A stretch of DNA of 64,000 nt from assembly GCA_026388275.1 (NCBI GenBank), contig JAPLKB010000017.1:1-64000 (forward strand). The letters are read 5' to 3'. The position numbers and the translations under genes are program-made. The notes under the pieces are model-generated. The model was not told the DNA's origin. It searched no databases and saw only the letters and a program-made list of their open reading frames with translations. Numbering within the stretch: the first letter of the stretch is position 1; each line of letters starts with the position of its first letter. Shown here piece by piece: positions 15,442-24,518 of this stretch. The DNA is from Pseudomonadota bacterium. GTDB lineage: Bacteria > Desulfobacterota > Syntrophorhabdia > Syntrophorhabdales > Syntrophorhabdaceae.

Positions 15442-15530
15442 ATGTTACCTCCTTTTCAATCTGATAAACCTACCATATAACCCCTGTATTTTCAATGGGA
15501 ATATGGTTATCAACTTGCGGCTGACTTTCT

Positions 15531-16811
15531 TCAGGGTTTGTCCAGTTTAACTTTTGTAATCCTTTTTCCTTCTATGCCCACTATGGTGAATCTATGCGCA
15601 CCATGATAAATTATCTCTCCGCCCCTTGGGATGTCCTGAATCCGGACAAGGATAAACCCGCCGAGAGTCTCATAATCAGGAGATTCCGGCAGATTGATAT
15701 TTAACCTGTTGTTCAGGTCCCTGACAGAATAGGAGGCATCGATAATGACAGTACCATCCTTCAGTTTTTCTATCCTGTCGTCCACATCTGTCTCATCCAT
15801 AATCTCCCCGAATACTTCCTCCATAAGGTCTTCAAGTGTTACAATGCCAACGGTTGTTCCATATTCATCAATTACAATAGCAAGGTGCTGGCGTCTCTTC
15901 TGCATTTCTTTCAGCAAGACGCTCACTTTCATTGTATCAGGTACAAAATAGGGTTTTCTCACCAGTCTTTCAAGATTGAAATGCGCCTGCTGGCCCCACA
16001 TTTGCTTAAAAATATCTTTAAGATAGACAATACCTACAATGTTATCATGATTGTGCTTGTAAACAGGGTAACGTGAAAACTCATTTTCAACGATATATTC
16101 CATGATTGTTTCCTTGCTTTCTTCAATATTGATGCTGTAAATATTCGGTTTGGGGACCATAACATCTTTGACTGATTTGTCGGCAAATTCAAATACGCCA
16201 TGAATCAGTTCCTCCTCTGTCTTATCGAAGATGCCCTTCCTCCTGCCTTCCTCCAGCAGTATTTTTATTTCACCTTCTCCTACATGTTCTTCGCGTTTTT
16301 TCAGATTAAGACTTTGCACCACGAACATTGTAGAAAGTGACATAAAATTAACAAAAACAAAGAATACTCTGGAGGTAAACCCGAATATGGGTGTAACCCA
16401 GAGAGCAACCCGTTTTTTATAATTTATGCCGATATATTTCGGTACAAGCTCACCGATAATGAGAAAAAAATACGTCAGTACCACTACCACAATTACGAGA
16501 GAAACACTGTCGCTTATCACCCGGACAAAAGGTACCCTGTCAAATAATGGTTTTAAGTATTTTACCGAAAAGACGCCTCCTATTGCTGAAGCAAGAGTGC
16601 CGAACAAAGTAATGCCGATTTGTACTGCAGACAGGAACCTTTCCGGATTTTCCTTCATTTCGAACAATGCCTCGGCCTTTTTTTTTTTTTTTTCTTTTAC
16701 CATTTCCCTTATCTCGCTCTTTCTCATCGAAACAATGGCCATTTCCCCTGCTGAAAAAATACCGTTTAGGATTAAAAGAATTATCACCGAGATAATTTCT
16801 AAAAAGGGCAT
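15531..16811 (-). CDS. CNNM/CorC-type membrane protein with CBS pair
   Basis: The protein has about 426 residues from ATG 16811, chosen because AAAGGAG lies nine bases upstream. It has an N-terminal DUF21 membrane domain with about four helices (LEIISVIILLILNGIFSAGE, VSLVIVVVVLTYFFLIIGEL), then two CBS domains (about 205-320, including DVMVPKP and AIVIDEYGTTVGIVTLEDL) and a CorC/HlyC C-terminal transporter-associated domain (about 335-420). Members are implicated in magnesium/cobalt efflux or, historically, in haemolysis. The role here is inferred. Five lysines near residue 50 are encoded by an uninterrupted run of 16 A, a slippage-prone site. Confidence 0.88.
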   Translation of the reverse strand: MPFLEIISVIILLILNGIFSAGEMAIVSMRKSEIREMVKEKKKKKAEALFEMKENPERFLSAVQIGITLFGTLASAIGGVFSVKYLKPLFDRVPFVRVISDSVSLVIVVVVLTYFFLIIGELVPKYIGINYKKRVALWVTPIFGFTSRVFFVFVNFMSLSTMFVVQSLNLKKREEHVGEGEIKILLEEGRRKGIFDKTEEELIHGVFEFADKSVKDVMVPKPNIYSINIEESKETIMEYIVENEFSRYPVYKHNHDNIVGIVYLKDIFKQMWGQQAHFNLERLVRKPYFVPDTMKVSVLLKEMQKRRQHLAIVIDEYGTTVGIVTLEDLMEEVFGEIMDETDVDDRIEKLKDGTVIIDASYSVRDLNNRLNINLPESPDYETLGGFILVRIQDIPRGGEIIYHGAHRFTIVGIEGKRITKVKLDKP

Positions 16812-16999
16812 ATTTTGATACTCCTTTAACATGGTTTTTTAAATCTGATTGATTATAACACAGTTAAAGTATAACAGATTCTTAAATTTTGAGCCTCCAA
16901 TGCTTTATAAGGAACTTTCGGGATGATTTTAATCCGGATGGATGGGGGCGCAGAGATAACTTCGTTGACTTTTGCATATTTTACATACAAAATAACATC

Positions 17000-18184
17000 A
17001 TGATCGGCATATCAAAGTTGTACTGTGGAGCCGTTGAAGCCTCAGACCCTCTCAGGTATGGCAGGGATTCGTCAAAACTGCCTTCGCATCTGCTCCAGTT
17101 TTCGGAGGATAAGAAACCTGTAGTTGTGTGGAATATGACAAAACGGTGCAATCTGAGATGTGTGCACTGTTATGCCTTTGCCGAAAACGAGGGATACAGA
17201 GGGAAAGAGCTTTCAACACAGGAAGGCATGGATATGATTGATAACCTTGCTGCCTTTGGTGCGCCTGTAATCCTCTTTTCAGGAGGCGAGCCCCTGCTCA
17301 GGGATGACTTGCCGCACCTTATCGGTCATGCAGTCAAAAAAGGAATGCGGGCAGTCATCTCAACAAACGGTACTCTCATTACGCAGGAAAAGGCGCAGGT
17401 GTTTTCAGAGTTCTCTCTCTCCTATGTAGGGGTAAGCATTGACGGCATTGGAGAAATAAATGATGCCTTCAGGGGTGTTGAGGGGGCTTTTGGCCGTGCC
17501 ATAACCGGGATCAGGAATGCAAAGAAGGCAGGGATAAAAGTAGGTTTGCGGTTCACAATAAACAAAAGAAATTATAAAGAGATTCCAAAGGTCTTTGACC
17601 TTATTGAGGAAGAAGGTATAGAGAGGGTTTGTTTCTATCACCTTGTATATGCAGGAAGAGGCTCCAGACTGATTGAAGAAGATCTTCCGCACAATGAGTC
17701 AAGGAATGTTGTTGATTATATTCTGGAGCGTACAAAGACCTTTTTTGACAAAGGCAGGCCGATTGAAGTGCTTACTGTTGATAACCACGCAGACGGTCCC
17801 TACATATATTTACGGCTTTTGAAAGAGGACAGGAAAAGGGCGGAAGAGGTATATGAACTCCTTATGATGAATGAAGGGAATGCATCTGGGAGAGGTATTG
17901 CCTGTGTGGATGAGGAAGGATATGTCCATGCAGACCAGTTCTGGAGGCATTATGCTTTTGGCAATGTTAGAGAAAGGCCCTTCAGCGAAATCTGGATGGA
18001 CACCTCAAATGAGCTTATGGCAAAGCTGAAAGATAAGAAACACTTTGTTAAAGGCAGATGCGCAATGTGCAAATGGCTCAATATATGCGGGGGGAATTTC
18101 AGGGTCAGGGCAGAGGCTGTGACAGGCGATGTGTGGGCAGAAGACCCGCAGTGCTATCTGACTAAAGAAGAGATTTCCCTGTAG
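17000..18184 (+). CDS. ahbC: AhbC, 12,18-didecarboxysiroheme deacetylase
   Basis: The 394-residue protein starting MIGISKLYCGAVEASDPLRY is a radical SAM enzyme of the alternative haem pathway. It removes the two acetate side chains of 12,18-didecarboxysiroheme to give Fe-coproporphyrin III. The core cluster motif CNLRCVHC lies near residue 48 and the glycine-rich LFSGGEPLLRDD near 93. A second cysteine set (CAMCKWLNICGG, ending DPQC) at 354-390 should bind an auxiliary cluster. The reading frame extends 37 codons further upstream, but homologues start at MIGISKL. The gene stands apart from ahbD-hemB (23505-25480) and from the decarboxylase subunit (53060). Confidence 0.9.
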   Translation: MIGISKLYCGAVEASDPLRYGRDSSKLPSHLLQFSEDKKPVVVWNMTKRCNLRCVHCYAFAENEGYRGKELSTQEGMDMIDNLAAFGAPVILFSGGEPLLRDDLPHLIGHAVKKGMRAVISTNGTLITQEKAQVFSEFSLSYVGVSIDGIGEINDAFRGVEGAFGRAITGIRNAKKAGIKVGLRFTINKRNYKEIPKVFDLIEEEGIERVCFYHLVYAGRGSRLIEEDLPHNESRNVVDYILERTKTFFDKGRPIEVLTVDNHADGPYIYLRLLKEDRKRAEEVYELLMMNEGNASGRGIACVDEEGYVHADQFWRHYAFGNVRERPFSEIWMDTSNELMAKLKDKKHFVKGRCAMCKWLNICGGNFRVRAEAVTGDVWAEDPQCYLTKEEISL

Positions 18185-18369
18185 GTACAAGATTGAGAGG
18201 AAACTTTCTTTTTTAACAATATGCTGCCTATTCCCCATTATGGTTTTTCCTCCCTGTTGATTGCCGGTATTTAAACTTAATTAGGACTTTCTGCACCCGA
18301 TGAAAAAGTCAGGAAGCTCCATCAAAGATACTTTTGACAATGCGCTGTCCGTTATGTTAAAAATACGCC

Positions 18370-19833
18370 ATGGCTATAAGAGTTTACAATACGATTACAG
18401 GAAAAAAAGAAGAATTTATACCTGTGCAGCCTGATGCCGTCAAAATGTATGTATGCGGCGTTACTGTTTATGACCATTGTCACGTGGGACATGCCAGGAG
18501 CGCAATTGTTTTTGACGTGATTTACAGATACCTGAAGACAAGGGGCTATGAAGTTACCTTTGTAAAAAACTTCACCGATATTGACGATAAAATTATTAAA
18601 AAGGCCAATGCAGAAGGAATTCCCTGGAAAGATGTAGGCGCGAAATACATAACATCTTTTTACGAGGATATGGATGCGCTGAACATTTTAAGACCTACCC
18701 ATGAGCCGAAGGCAACCGACCATATTGATGATATGATTGCTCTTGTCGAAACACTTCTGAAAAAAAGCTATGCCTATAACATAAACGGCGATATCTACTT
18801 TTCCGTTGAGAGTTTCAAAAACTATGGCGCCCTTTCAAAAAGACCCCTTGAAGAAATGATAGCGGGCGCAAGGGTTGAAGTGGATGAAAGAAAAAGAAAT
18901 CCCCTTGACTTCGCACTTTGGAAAGCGTCAAAAGAAGGTGAGCCCTCATGGGACACCCCCTTTGGAAAAGGAAGGCCGGGCTGGCACCTTGAGTGCTCTG
19001 TTATGAGCACAAAGTACCTTGGCAACCCTTTTGATATCCATGGCGGAGGAAAAGATCTGGTGTTTCCGCATCATGAAAATGAAAAAGCTCAGACAGAAGC
19101 TGCCACGGGCAGTAAGTTCGTAAATTACTGGATGCATAACGGTTTTGTTAACATTCAGAAGGAAAAAATGTCTAAATCTCTGGGTAACTTTCTTTTAATA
19201 AAGGATTTTGTAAAAGAATACCACCCCGAGTCACTAAGGCTCTTTTTTCTTTCAACACATTATAGAAGTCCAGTAGATTACAACGAAAAATCGATAGAAG
19301 ATAGCAACAACAGTCTTTACCGGCTCTACTATACCCTTGAGAGAGCCTTAAAAATAGAAAGATCTAAAGAAGTTGCAACAAAGGAATTTAATGAAGCTGC
19401 AGAGATTGAAAAGAAATTCTATGAGGCTATGGATGATGATTTCAATACAGCGCTTGCATTGTCCTATATGTTTGAGCTGTCAAAGATGCTGAATAAGTTG
19501 ATTGACAGTAACGATGAAAGTGCCTGGCCGTTCATTATCTATACCAAGAATGTTTTTACTTCGATTGCAGATGTCCTTGGATTCTTAAAAAGCGATTTCG
19601 ATACATTCGATTCCCAAGAGAAAATCCGTCACCTAAGGCGTGTCGGATTAGATACGCCTTCTCTTGAAGGTCTGATGAAAGAAAGGATAGATGCGAGAAA
19701 TAGTAAGAATTATAAGAGAGCGGATGAAATCCGTGAAATGCTATCCGGGCAGGGTATCTTTTTACAGGATTCGCCAAAGGGCACGGAATGGAGAATAAAA
19801 AATATTTTTACGTCAAAAGGAGAGGATAAATGA
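18370..19833 (+). CDS. cysS: Cysteinyl-tRNA synthetase
   Basis: The 487-residue class I synthetase charges tRNA-Cys with cysteine. It has the zinc cysteine VCGVTVYDHCHVGHAR near 30-45 (HVGH is the HIGH motif), the middle WHLECSVMS with the second zinc ligands, HGGGKDLVFPHHENE, and KEKMSKS near 265. Length and order of motifs are standard. Its TGA overlaps the ATG of the following oxidoreductase gamma-subunit gene (ATGA), so these two functionally unlike genes are translationally coupled. Confidence 0.97.
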   Translation: MAIRVYNTITGKKEEFIPVQPDAVKMYVCGVTVYDHCHVGHARSAIVFDVIYRYLKTRGYEVTFVKNFTDIDDKIIKKANAEGIPWKDVGAKYITSFYEDMDALNILRPTHEPKATDHIDDMIALVETLLKKSYAYNINGDIYFSVESFKNYGALSKRPLEEMIAGARVEVDERKRNPLDFALWKASKEGEPSWDTPFGKGRPGWHLECSVMSTKYLGNPFDIHGGGKDLVFPHHENEKAQTEAATGSKFVNYWMHNGFVNIQKEKMSKSLGNFLLIKDFVKEYHPESLRLFFLSTHYRSPVDYNEKSIEDSNNSLYRLYYTLERALKIERSKEVATKEFNEAAEIEKKFYEAMDDDFNTALALSYMFELSKMLNKLIDSNDESAWPFIIYTKNVFTSIADVLGFLKSDFDTFDSQEKIRHLRRVGLDTPSLEGLMKERIDARNSKNYKRADEIREMLSGQGIFLQDSPKGTEWRIKNIFTSKGEDK

Positions 19834-20384
19834 TAGAGGTAAGATTTCACGGAAGAGGAGGCCAAGGCGCAGTTACGTCCGCAGAAATTGTTGCCCAGGC
19901 TGCAATAAAACTTAATCACTATGCTCAGGCATTCCCGAGTTTTGGTCCGGAAAGGAGAGGTGCTCCTGTTCAGGCTTTTTTACGTGTTTCAAATACGCCT
20001 ATCAGGCTCAGGTCCAAGATATATTACCCGGATAATGTTATTATACTGGACCCCACATTACTGGTTGCCGCAAACCCGACAGCCGGCTTAAAAGAACATG
20101 GTTTTATCATTATAAATTCCAATAAGTCTGCCGATGAGTTGATGGCGATGTTTCCGGGACGCAACATAGCCCATGTTGATGCTTCGAAGATAGCAAAAGA
20201 GGAGCTTGGCATACCAATTACAAATACCACCATGATAGGATCTTTGGTGAAAGCCTCGGGTATTGTCAGCATAGAAGCGTTGGAGGAACCGGTTCGGGAA
20301 CGTTTCGGGGTGATTGCACAGAAGAATATCAATGCATATATGCGTGCATACAGCGAAACTAATATTATCAGTGTCGGCAAGTAA
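19830..20384 (+). CDS. porC: 2-oxoacid:ferredoxin oxidoreductase gamma subunit (PorC-like)
   Basis: The 184-residue protein matches the gamma subunit of pyruvate/2-oxoacid:ferredoxin oxidoreductases, which interconvert 2-oxoacids and acyl-CoA with ferredoxin. It has the N-terminal FHGRGGQGAVTSAEI, then FPSFGPERRGAPVQAF, and the NTTMIGSLVKA segment near 130. The alpha, beta and delta subunit genes do not follow: an adenine deaminase gene lies next. It is therefore an orphan in this window. The other subunits must be encoded elsewhere, or this is a spare gamma subunit. Confidence 0.88.
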   Translation: MIEVRFHGRGGQGAVTSAEIVAQAAIKLNHYAQAFPSFGPERRGAPVQAFLRVSNTPIRLRSKIYYPDNVIILDPTLLVAANPTAGLKEHGFIIINSNKSADELMAMFPGRNIAHVDASKIAKEELGIPITNTTMIGSLVKASGIVSIEALEEPVRERFGVIAQKNINAYMRAYSETNIISVGK

Positions 20385-20488
20385 CAGGGCACGCCGTTTC
20401 GGTGCTCTATATTCGAATAAATCGGGAAAGGATGAAGTTTAGTTAACCTTTTAATCTCTCATCCTTTTATCCTCTCATTTTCCGGTGT

Positions 20489-22123
20489 ATGAAAATTTCC
20501 GCCAATATCGTAGATGTATTAAATTCTATAATCTATCCCGGCATAATTGACATTCAGAACGGGAAAATAGCGGCCATTTCGAGGAATAATGAGAAATATG
20601 ATACCTTTATCCTTCCAGGCTTTGTAGATGCACATGTTCATATAGAAAGCTCCATGCTGGCACCTTCCGAATTCTCCAGACTGGCAGCAATGCATGGTAC
20701 GGTGGCTACCGTATCTGATCCACATGAAATTGCAAACGTGCTTGGCATGGATGGGATAAAGTTCATGATCGAGAACGGAAAGTCTGTTCCCTTCAAGTTC
20801 TACTTTGGTGCACCACCTTGTGTGCCTGCAACGGTTTTTGAAACAGCCGGTGCCTCACTTGGGCAATACGAGATAGAAACTTTGCTTGAAAGCAAGGAAA
20901 TTAAATATTTAAGCGAGATGATGAACTTTCCGGGCGTTATAGAGGGTGACCCGGATGTGATGGCGAAGATCGAGATTGCAAAAAAAAACGGAAAACCCAT
21001 CGACGGTCATGCTCCCGGTCTTAGAGGTGAAGCGTTGAAGCGGTATATAGACGCCGGCATATCAACAGACCATGAGACCTTCCAGTATGACGAGGGAGAA
21101 GAAAAACTGTCCATGGGCATGAAGCTTCTTCTGAGGGAAGGGTCTGCTGCGAAGAATTTTGATGTCCTGAGCCATTTGATTGCAAAATATCCCGAACAAT
21201 GCATGTTGTGCAGTGACGATAAACACCCCGATGATCTTGTTGCCGGTCATATAAACGGTCTTGTAAAGAGAGCGGTTATCATGGGTATAGACAAAATGAT
21301 TATATTGAAATGTGCCTGTGTGAACCCTGTCCTGCATTATGGGCTCGATGTAGGTTTGTTGAGGGCCGGAGATGATGCGGACTTTATAGAGATTGATGAT
21401 TTGAATAGTTTTAATGTACTTAAGACATACATAAAGGGTCGCATCGTTGCCGAAAATGGAAAGTCTTTACTGTCTCACGCAACAGTAAGCTGCATCAATA
21501 ATTTTAAGACAGGAATGCATAATACAGGCGAATTTGCAATGAAAGCAAGGGGGAATAAAGTACATATAAAAGTACATATAATAGAGGCGATAAATCATCA
21601 GGTAATAACCGGCAGTGCCCAGGCAATATTGAAACAGGAAAACGGATATATTGTTCCGGATATTGAGAGAGACATTTTGAAAATTGCAGTTGTTAACCGA
21701 TACAAGAATCTCATGCCCGCAATAGGTTTTGTGAAGAACTTCGGTTTGGTGAAAGGCGCCATTGCATCATCTGTGTCACATGATTCACACAATATAATTG
21801 CCGTCGGTGCTACAGATGAAGACATATGCAGTGCAGTAAACCTTGTTATTGAGCATAAGGGAGGGCTGGCGGTTTCATATGACAATGTCCGGGAAATACT
21901 CCCCCTTCCTATCGCAGGTCTTATGTCTGATGAGGATGGTTTCAGCGTGGCGAGGCAGTACTCACGGATAGACCGGCTTGCCAAGCAGCTCGGCTCACAC
22001 CTGGATGCTCCCTTTATGACCCTTTCCTTCATGGCGCTCCTTGTTATACCTAAATTAAAGTTGAGTGACAGGGGATTATTTGACGGCGAGTATTTTAAGT
22101 TTGTTAATGTCTTTGAAGAGTAA
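20489..22123 (+). CDS. ade: Adenine deaminase
   Basis: The 544-residue amidohydrolase converts adenine to hypoxanthine and ammonia in purine salvage. Metal-binding PGFVDAHVHIESSM lies near residue 50, the SDPHEIANV motif near 76, GHAPGL near 174 and MLCSDDKHPDDLV near 242. The C-terminal adenine-deaminase domain (SHDSHNIIAVGATDEDI near 430, SDEDGFSVARQY near 480) is complete. The gene follows porC after about 100 bases and appears to be single. Confidence 0.95.
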   Translation: MKISANIVDVLNSIIYPGIIDIQNGKIAAISRNNEKYDTFILPGFVDAHVHIESSMLAPSEFSRLAAMHGTVATVSDPHEIANVLGMDGIKFMIENGKSVPFKFYFGAPPCVPATVFETAGASLGQYEIETLLESKEIKYLSEMMNFPGVIEGDPDVMAKIEIAKKNGKPIDGHAPGLRGEALKRYIDAGISTDHETFQYDEGEEKLSMGMKLLLREGSAAKNFDVLSHLIAKYPEQCMLCSDDKHPDDLVAGHINGLVKRAVIMGIDKMIILKCACVNPVLHYGLDVGLLRAGDDADFIEIDDLNSFNVLKTYIKGRIVAENGKSLLSHATVSCINNFKTGMHNTGEFAMKARGNKVHIKVHIIEAINHQVITGSAQAILKQENGYIVPDIERDILKIAVVNRYKNLMPAIGFVKNFGLVKGAIASSVSHDSHNIIAVGATDEDICSAVNLVIEHKGGLAVSYDNVREILPLPIAGLMSDEDGFSVARQYSRIDRLAKQLGSHLDAPFMTLSFMALLVIPKLKLSDRGLFDGEYFKFVNVFEE

Positions 22124-22204
22124 TGCCCGGCATTTTTGAGGGTGTATCTGGATATCATATTTTATTGTTTGACTTTGCCGCCATAAATAACTATAATCAC
22201 CTAA

Positions 22205-23452
22205 ATGTTTAAAAAATTTCTGATCCTCCTCGTAATAATATTGTTTATTGTTTCCTGCAGTACCTTTTCAAAAAAGAAAGAAGACACATCGGCAAAGTCC
22301 CCTTCTGCCAAATCAGACAAAAAAATGGAAAACGTTGAAAACATTGATGAATCTAAACCTAAGCCTGGCGATATCAAGGTTATCGACGGAGTTCAATATA
22401 TTTATGCATCCAACAGAAAGTATATGCTCACACCTTATGAGCCGGAATATGTATGGGTAAGAAAAGATCAGTATAGCCCGCGTTTCGGGGAGAATTTGTT
22501 GACTGGTCCAGCGGGTGGACCGGCTGGAAAGAAAGAGCGCGAAGAAATGGAAAAAAGGATTGCCAGGCTTGAGGAAGACCTAAAAAAGAAAGGAATTGCT
22601 CCGCAGATGGTATATCCGTACCAGATCGGTTCTCTTCCGGCAGGCATGGGTTTTATGCCGGGCATGACAATGATTACATTTAACTATCCGTCGCCCAAGA
22701 TGAAGAGGCGGGTAATTGTGCTGCCCCTGGTAGACCAGACAAATTATAAAGAAGAGGGTCTGGGAGAACTGGCAACAAGACGGCTTATAACGAGACTTGA
22801 GAACGCCGGTGCAATTATCTGTGTAGACCCCCATACAGTGAATACCAAAGGAGCACTTACAAACCCTGAAAACATGAAATATTTAAATGAGCTTTATGGG
22901 ATACAGGCTGTTTTAAAGGGAACGCTTTCGGATATCTATACCAGTTCTTCAAAAATTGAGGGCAAAGAAGAAAAAGAGACTTCTTTTGCGATATCTAAAA
23001 TCTCTATTGAAGTTTACAATACCGACACAGGTATTGTTCTCAAACAACTATCCGGCAGAAACCCTATATCTCTCTCAAGAGAGAAAGGTGAAATGAGTAC
23101 AGAAAAAGCAAAGATAAAGGCAATAGATCTGGCTATAGAATTATTGGCAGAGGATCTTTTAAAGGCTATACTCACGCTGGATTGGCATGCAAGAGTTGCA
23201 TCAGTTGAGGATGGAAAAATTTATGTTAATGCTGGAAGACAATCCGGTATAGACAAGGGCAGCATCCTTGACGTATATTCTCCAGGGGAACAAATCATAG
23301 ATTCAAAGACAAAAATGCCGCTCGGAACAATAAAAGGAAAATACAAAGGGGAGCTTGAGGTATCGGAGCTTTTCGGTGTGGATGCCTGTTGGGCCAAGGT
23401 TAAAAAGGGTAGCAATTTTTCAGCAACTGATCTTATATATTTCCAGAAATAA
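22205..23452 (+). CDS. Lipoprotein with CsgG-like and FlgT C-terminal-like domains
   Basis: The 415-residue protein starts with a lipoprotein signal (MFKKFLILLVIILFIVSCS), so it should be lipid-anchored after cleavage before Cys-18. A charged linker follows (to about 75). The segment from 155 to 310 (RRVIVLPLVDQTNYKEEGLG, ITRLENAG, YGIQAVLKGTLSDI) has the pattern of CsgG/TolB-like N-domains. The last 90 residues (RVASVEDGKIYVNAGRQSGI, ILDVYSPGE) resemble the FlgT C-terminal domain. These domains occur in outer-membrane lipoproteins linked to flagella or secretion, but no flagellar genes lie nearby. Function is not assigned. Confidence 0.7.
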   Translation: MFKKFLILLVIILFIVSCSTFSKKKEDTSAKSPSAKSDKKMENVENIDESKPKPGDIKVIDGVQYIYASNRKYMLTPYEPEYVWVRKDQYSPRFGENLLTGPAGGPAGKKEREEMEKRIARLEEDLKKKGIAPQMVYPYQIGSLPAGMGFMPGMTMITFNYPSPKMKRRVIVLPLVDQTNYKEEGLGELATRRLITRLENAGAIICVDPHTVNTKGALTNPENMKYLNELYGIQAVLKGTLSDIYTSSSKIEGKEEKETSFAISKISIEVYNTDTGIVLKQLSGRNPISLSREKGEMSTEKAKIKAIDLAIELLAEDLLKAILTLDWHARVASVEDGKIYVNAGRQSGIDKGSILDVYSPGEQIIDSKTKMPLGTIKGKYKGELEVSELFGVDACWAKVKKGSNFSATDLIYFQK

Positions 23453-23504
23453 TTAATCCCATATTTCAATTCGGATAAGTATCATTGCTAATGACATATC
23501 CGGG

Positions 23505-24518
23505 TTAATCTTTTTCTTTATATGAGCAGTATGGTTCTTCGCCTAAGAAGTCTCCGTAAAGTTCGTATGCACGTGCCCTGCACCCGCCGCATATTTTGAG
23601 GTATCTGCATTCACCGCATTTGCCATGGTAAGATGACAGATTTCTCAACTGATTAAATATGGATGATGTTTCCCAAACCTTTTTTATCCCGTCCTTTTTT
23701 ACATCACCTGATGGGATTTCGAGATAACCGCATGGTTGTGCAATACCTTTATGAGATACGAACATGAAATGTTTTCCGGCAAGACATCCGGCACTTTTTG
23801 GTGTTTCGCCTTTTTCCTTTATAATACGGTAATAATGTGGTGCGCAGGTGACTTTTATCTCAAGCTCGTTCTTTTTTTCAATGCCATAAAGCCACTCGAG
23901 CACATGCTCATATTTGTCAGTACTCAATTCTTTGCCTTTCAGCCCCCGACCTCTACCGACAGGTACAAGAAGGAAAATGTGCCATGCCACGGCGCCGATG
24001 GATTTTGTTAATCTGTATATATGCTCGAGATCTTCCATATTTAGCTGTGTAACCGTTGAATTGACCTGAAACGGCAATCCAGTATTTGTTAATATTCCTG
24101 CTGCCTTTATTACTGATGCAAATGAGCCGTTAACGCCCCTGAAACTGTCATGAGTCACGTTGTCTTTTCCGTCTATACTCAAGCTTACCCGTTTGATGCC
24201 GCCGGTTTTAAGTCTTTTTGCTTTTTCTTCATTAAGAAGAGTTCCATTAATGGCAATAACGAGCCTTAAACCCTTCATAGTACCGTATTCAATAATGTCA
24301 AATATATCATCCCGGATGAGGGGTTCACCGCCTGTCAGAATGATGGTAGGTGAAGCAAAATCGGCTATTTCGTCAATAATCTTAAAGCATTCGGTTAGGT
24401 CTAATTCTCCGGTATGAGGACCGAGTGTTGCCGAGGCACGGCAGTGGATACAGTTAAGGTTGCAGTTCCGGGTGAGTTCCCATGCAACCATCCTGAGAGG
24501 GGATTCTATCTTAGCCAT
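23505..24518 (-). CDS. ahbD: AhbD, haem b synthase (radical SAM)
   Basis: The 337-residue radical SAM enzyme carries out the last step of the siroheme-dependent haem pathway, oxidative decarboxylation of the two propionates of Fe-coproporphyrin III to vinyls. It has CNLNCIHC near residue 18, ILTGGEPLIRDD near 60, and a SPASM-like C-terminal cysteine cluster (CGECRYLKICGGC, ending EEPYC) for auxiliary clusters. It overlaps hemB by 13 bases, which supports the assignment over other SPASM proteins. Its paralogue ahbC is at 17000. Confidence 0.9.
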   Translation of the reverse strand: MAKIESPLRMVAWELTRNCNLNCIHCRASATLGPHTGELDLTECFKIIDEIADFASPTIILTGGEPLIRDDIFDIIEYGTMKGLRLVIAINGTLLNEEKAKRLKTGGIKRVSLSIDGKDNVTHDSFRGVNGSFASVIKAAGILTNTGLPFQVNSTVTQLNMEDLEHIYRLTKSIGAVAWHIFLLVPVGRGRGLKGKELSTDKYEHVLEWLYGIEKKNELEIKVTCAPHYYRIIKEKGETPKSAGCLAGKHFMFVSHKGIAQPCGYLEIPSGDVKKDGIKKVWETSSIFNQLRNLSSYHGKCGECRYLKICGGCRARAYELYGDFLGEEPYCSYKEKD

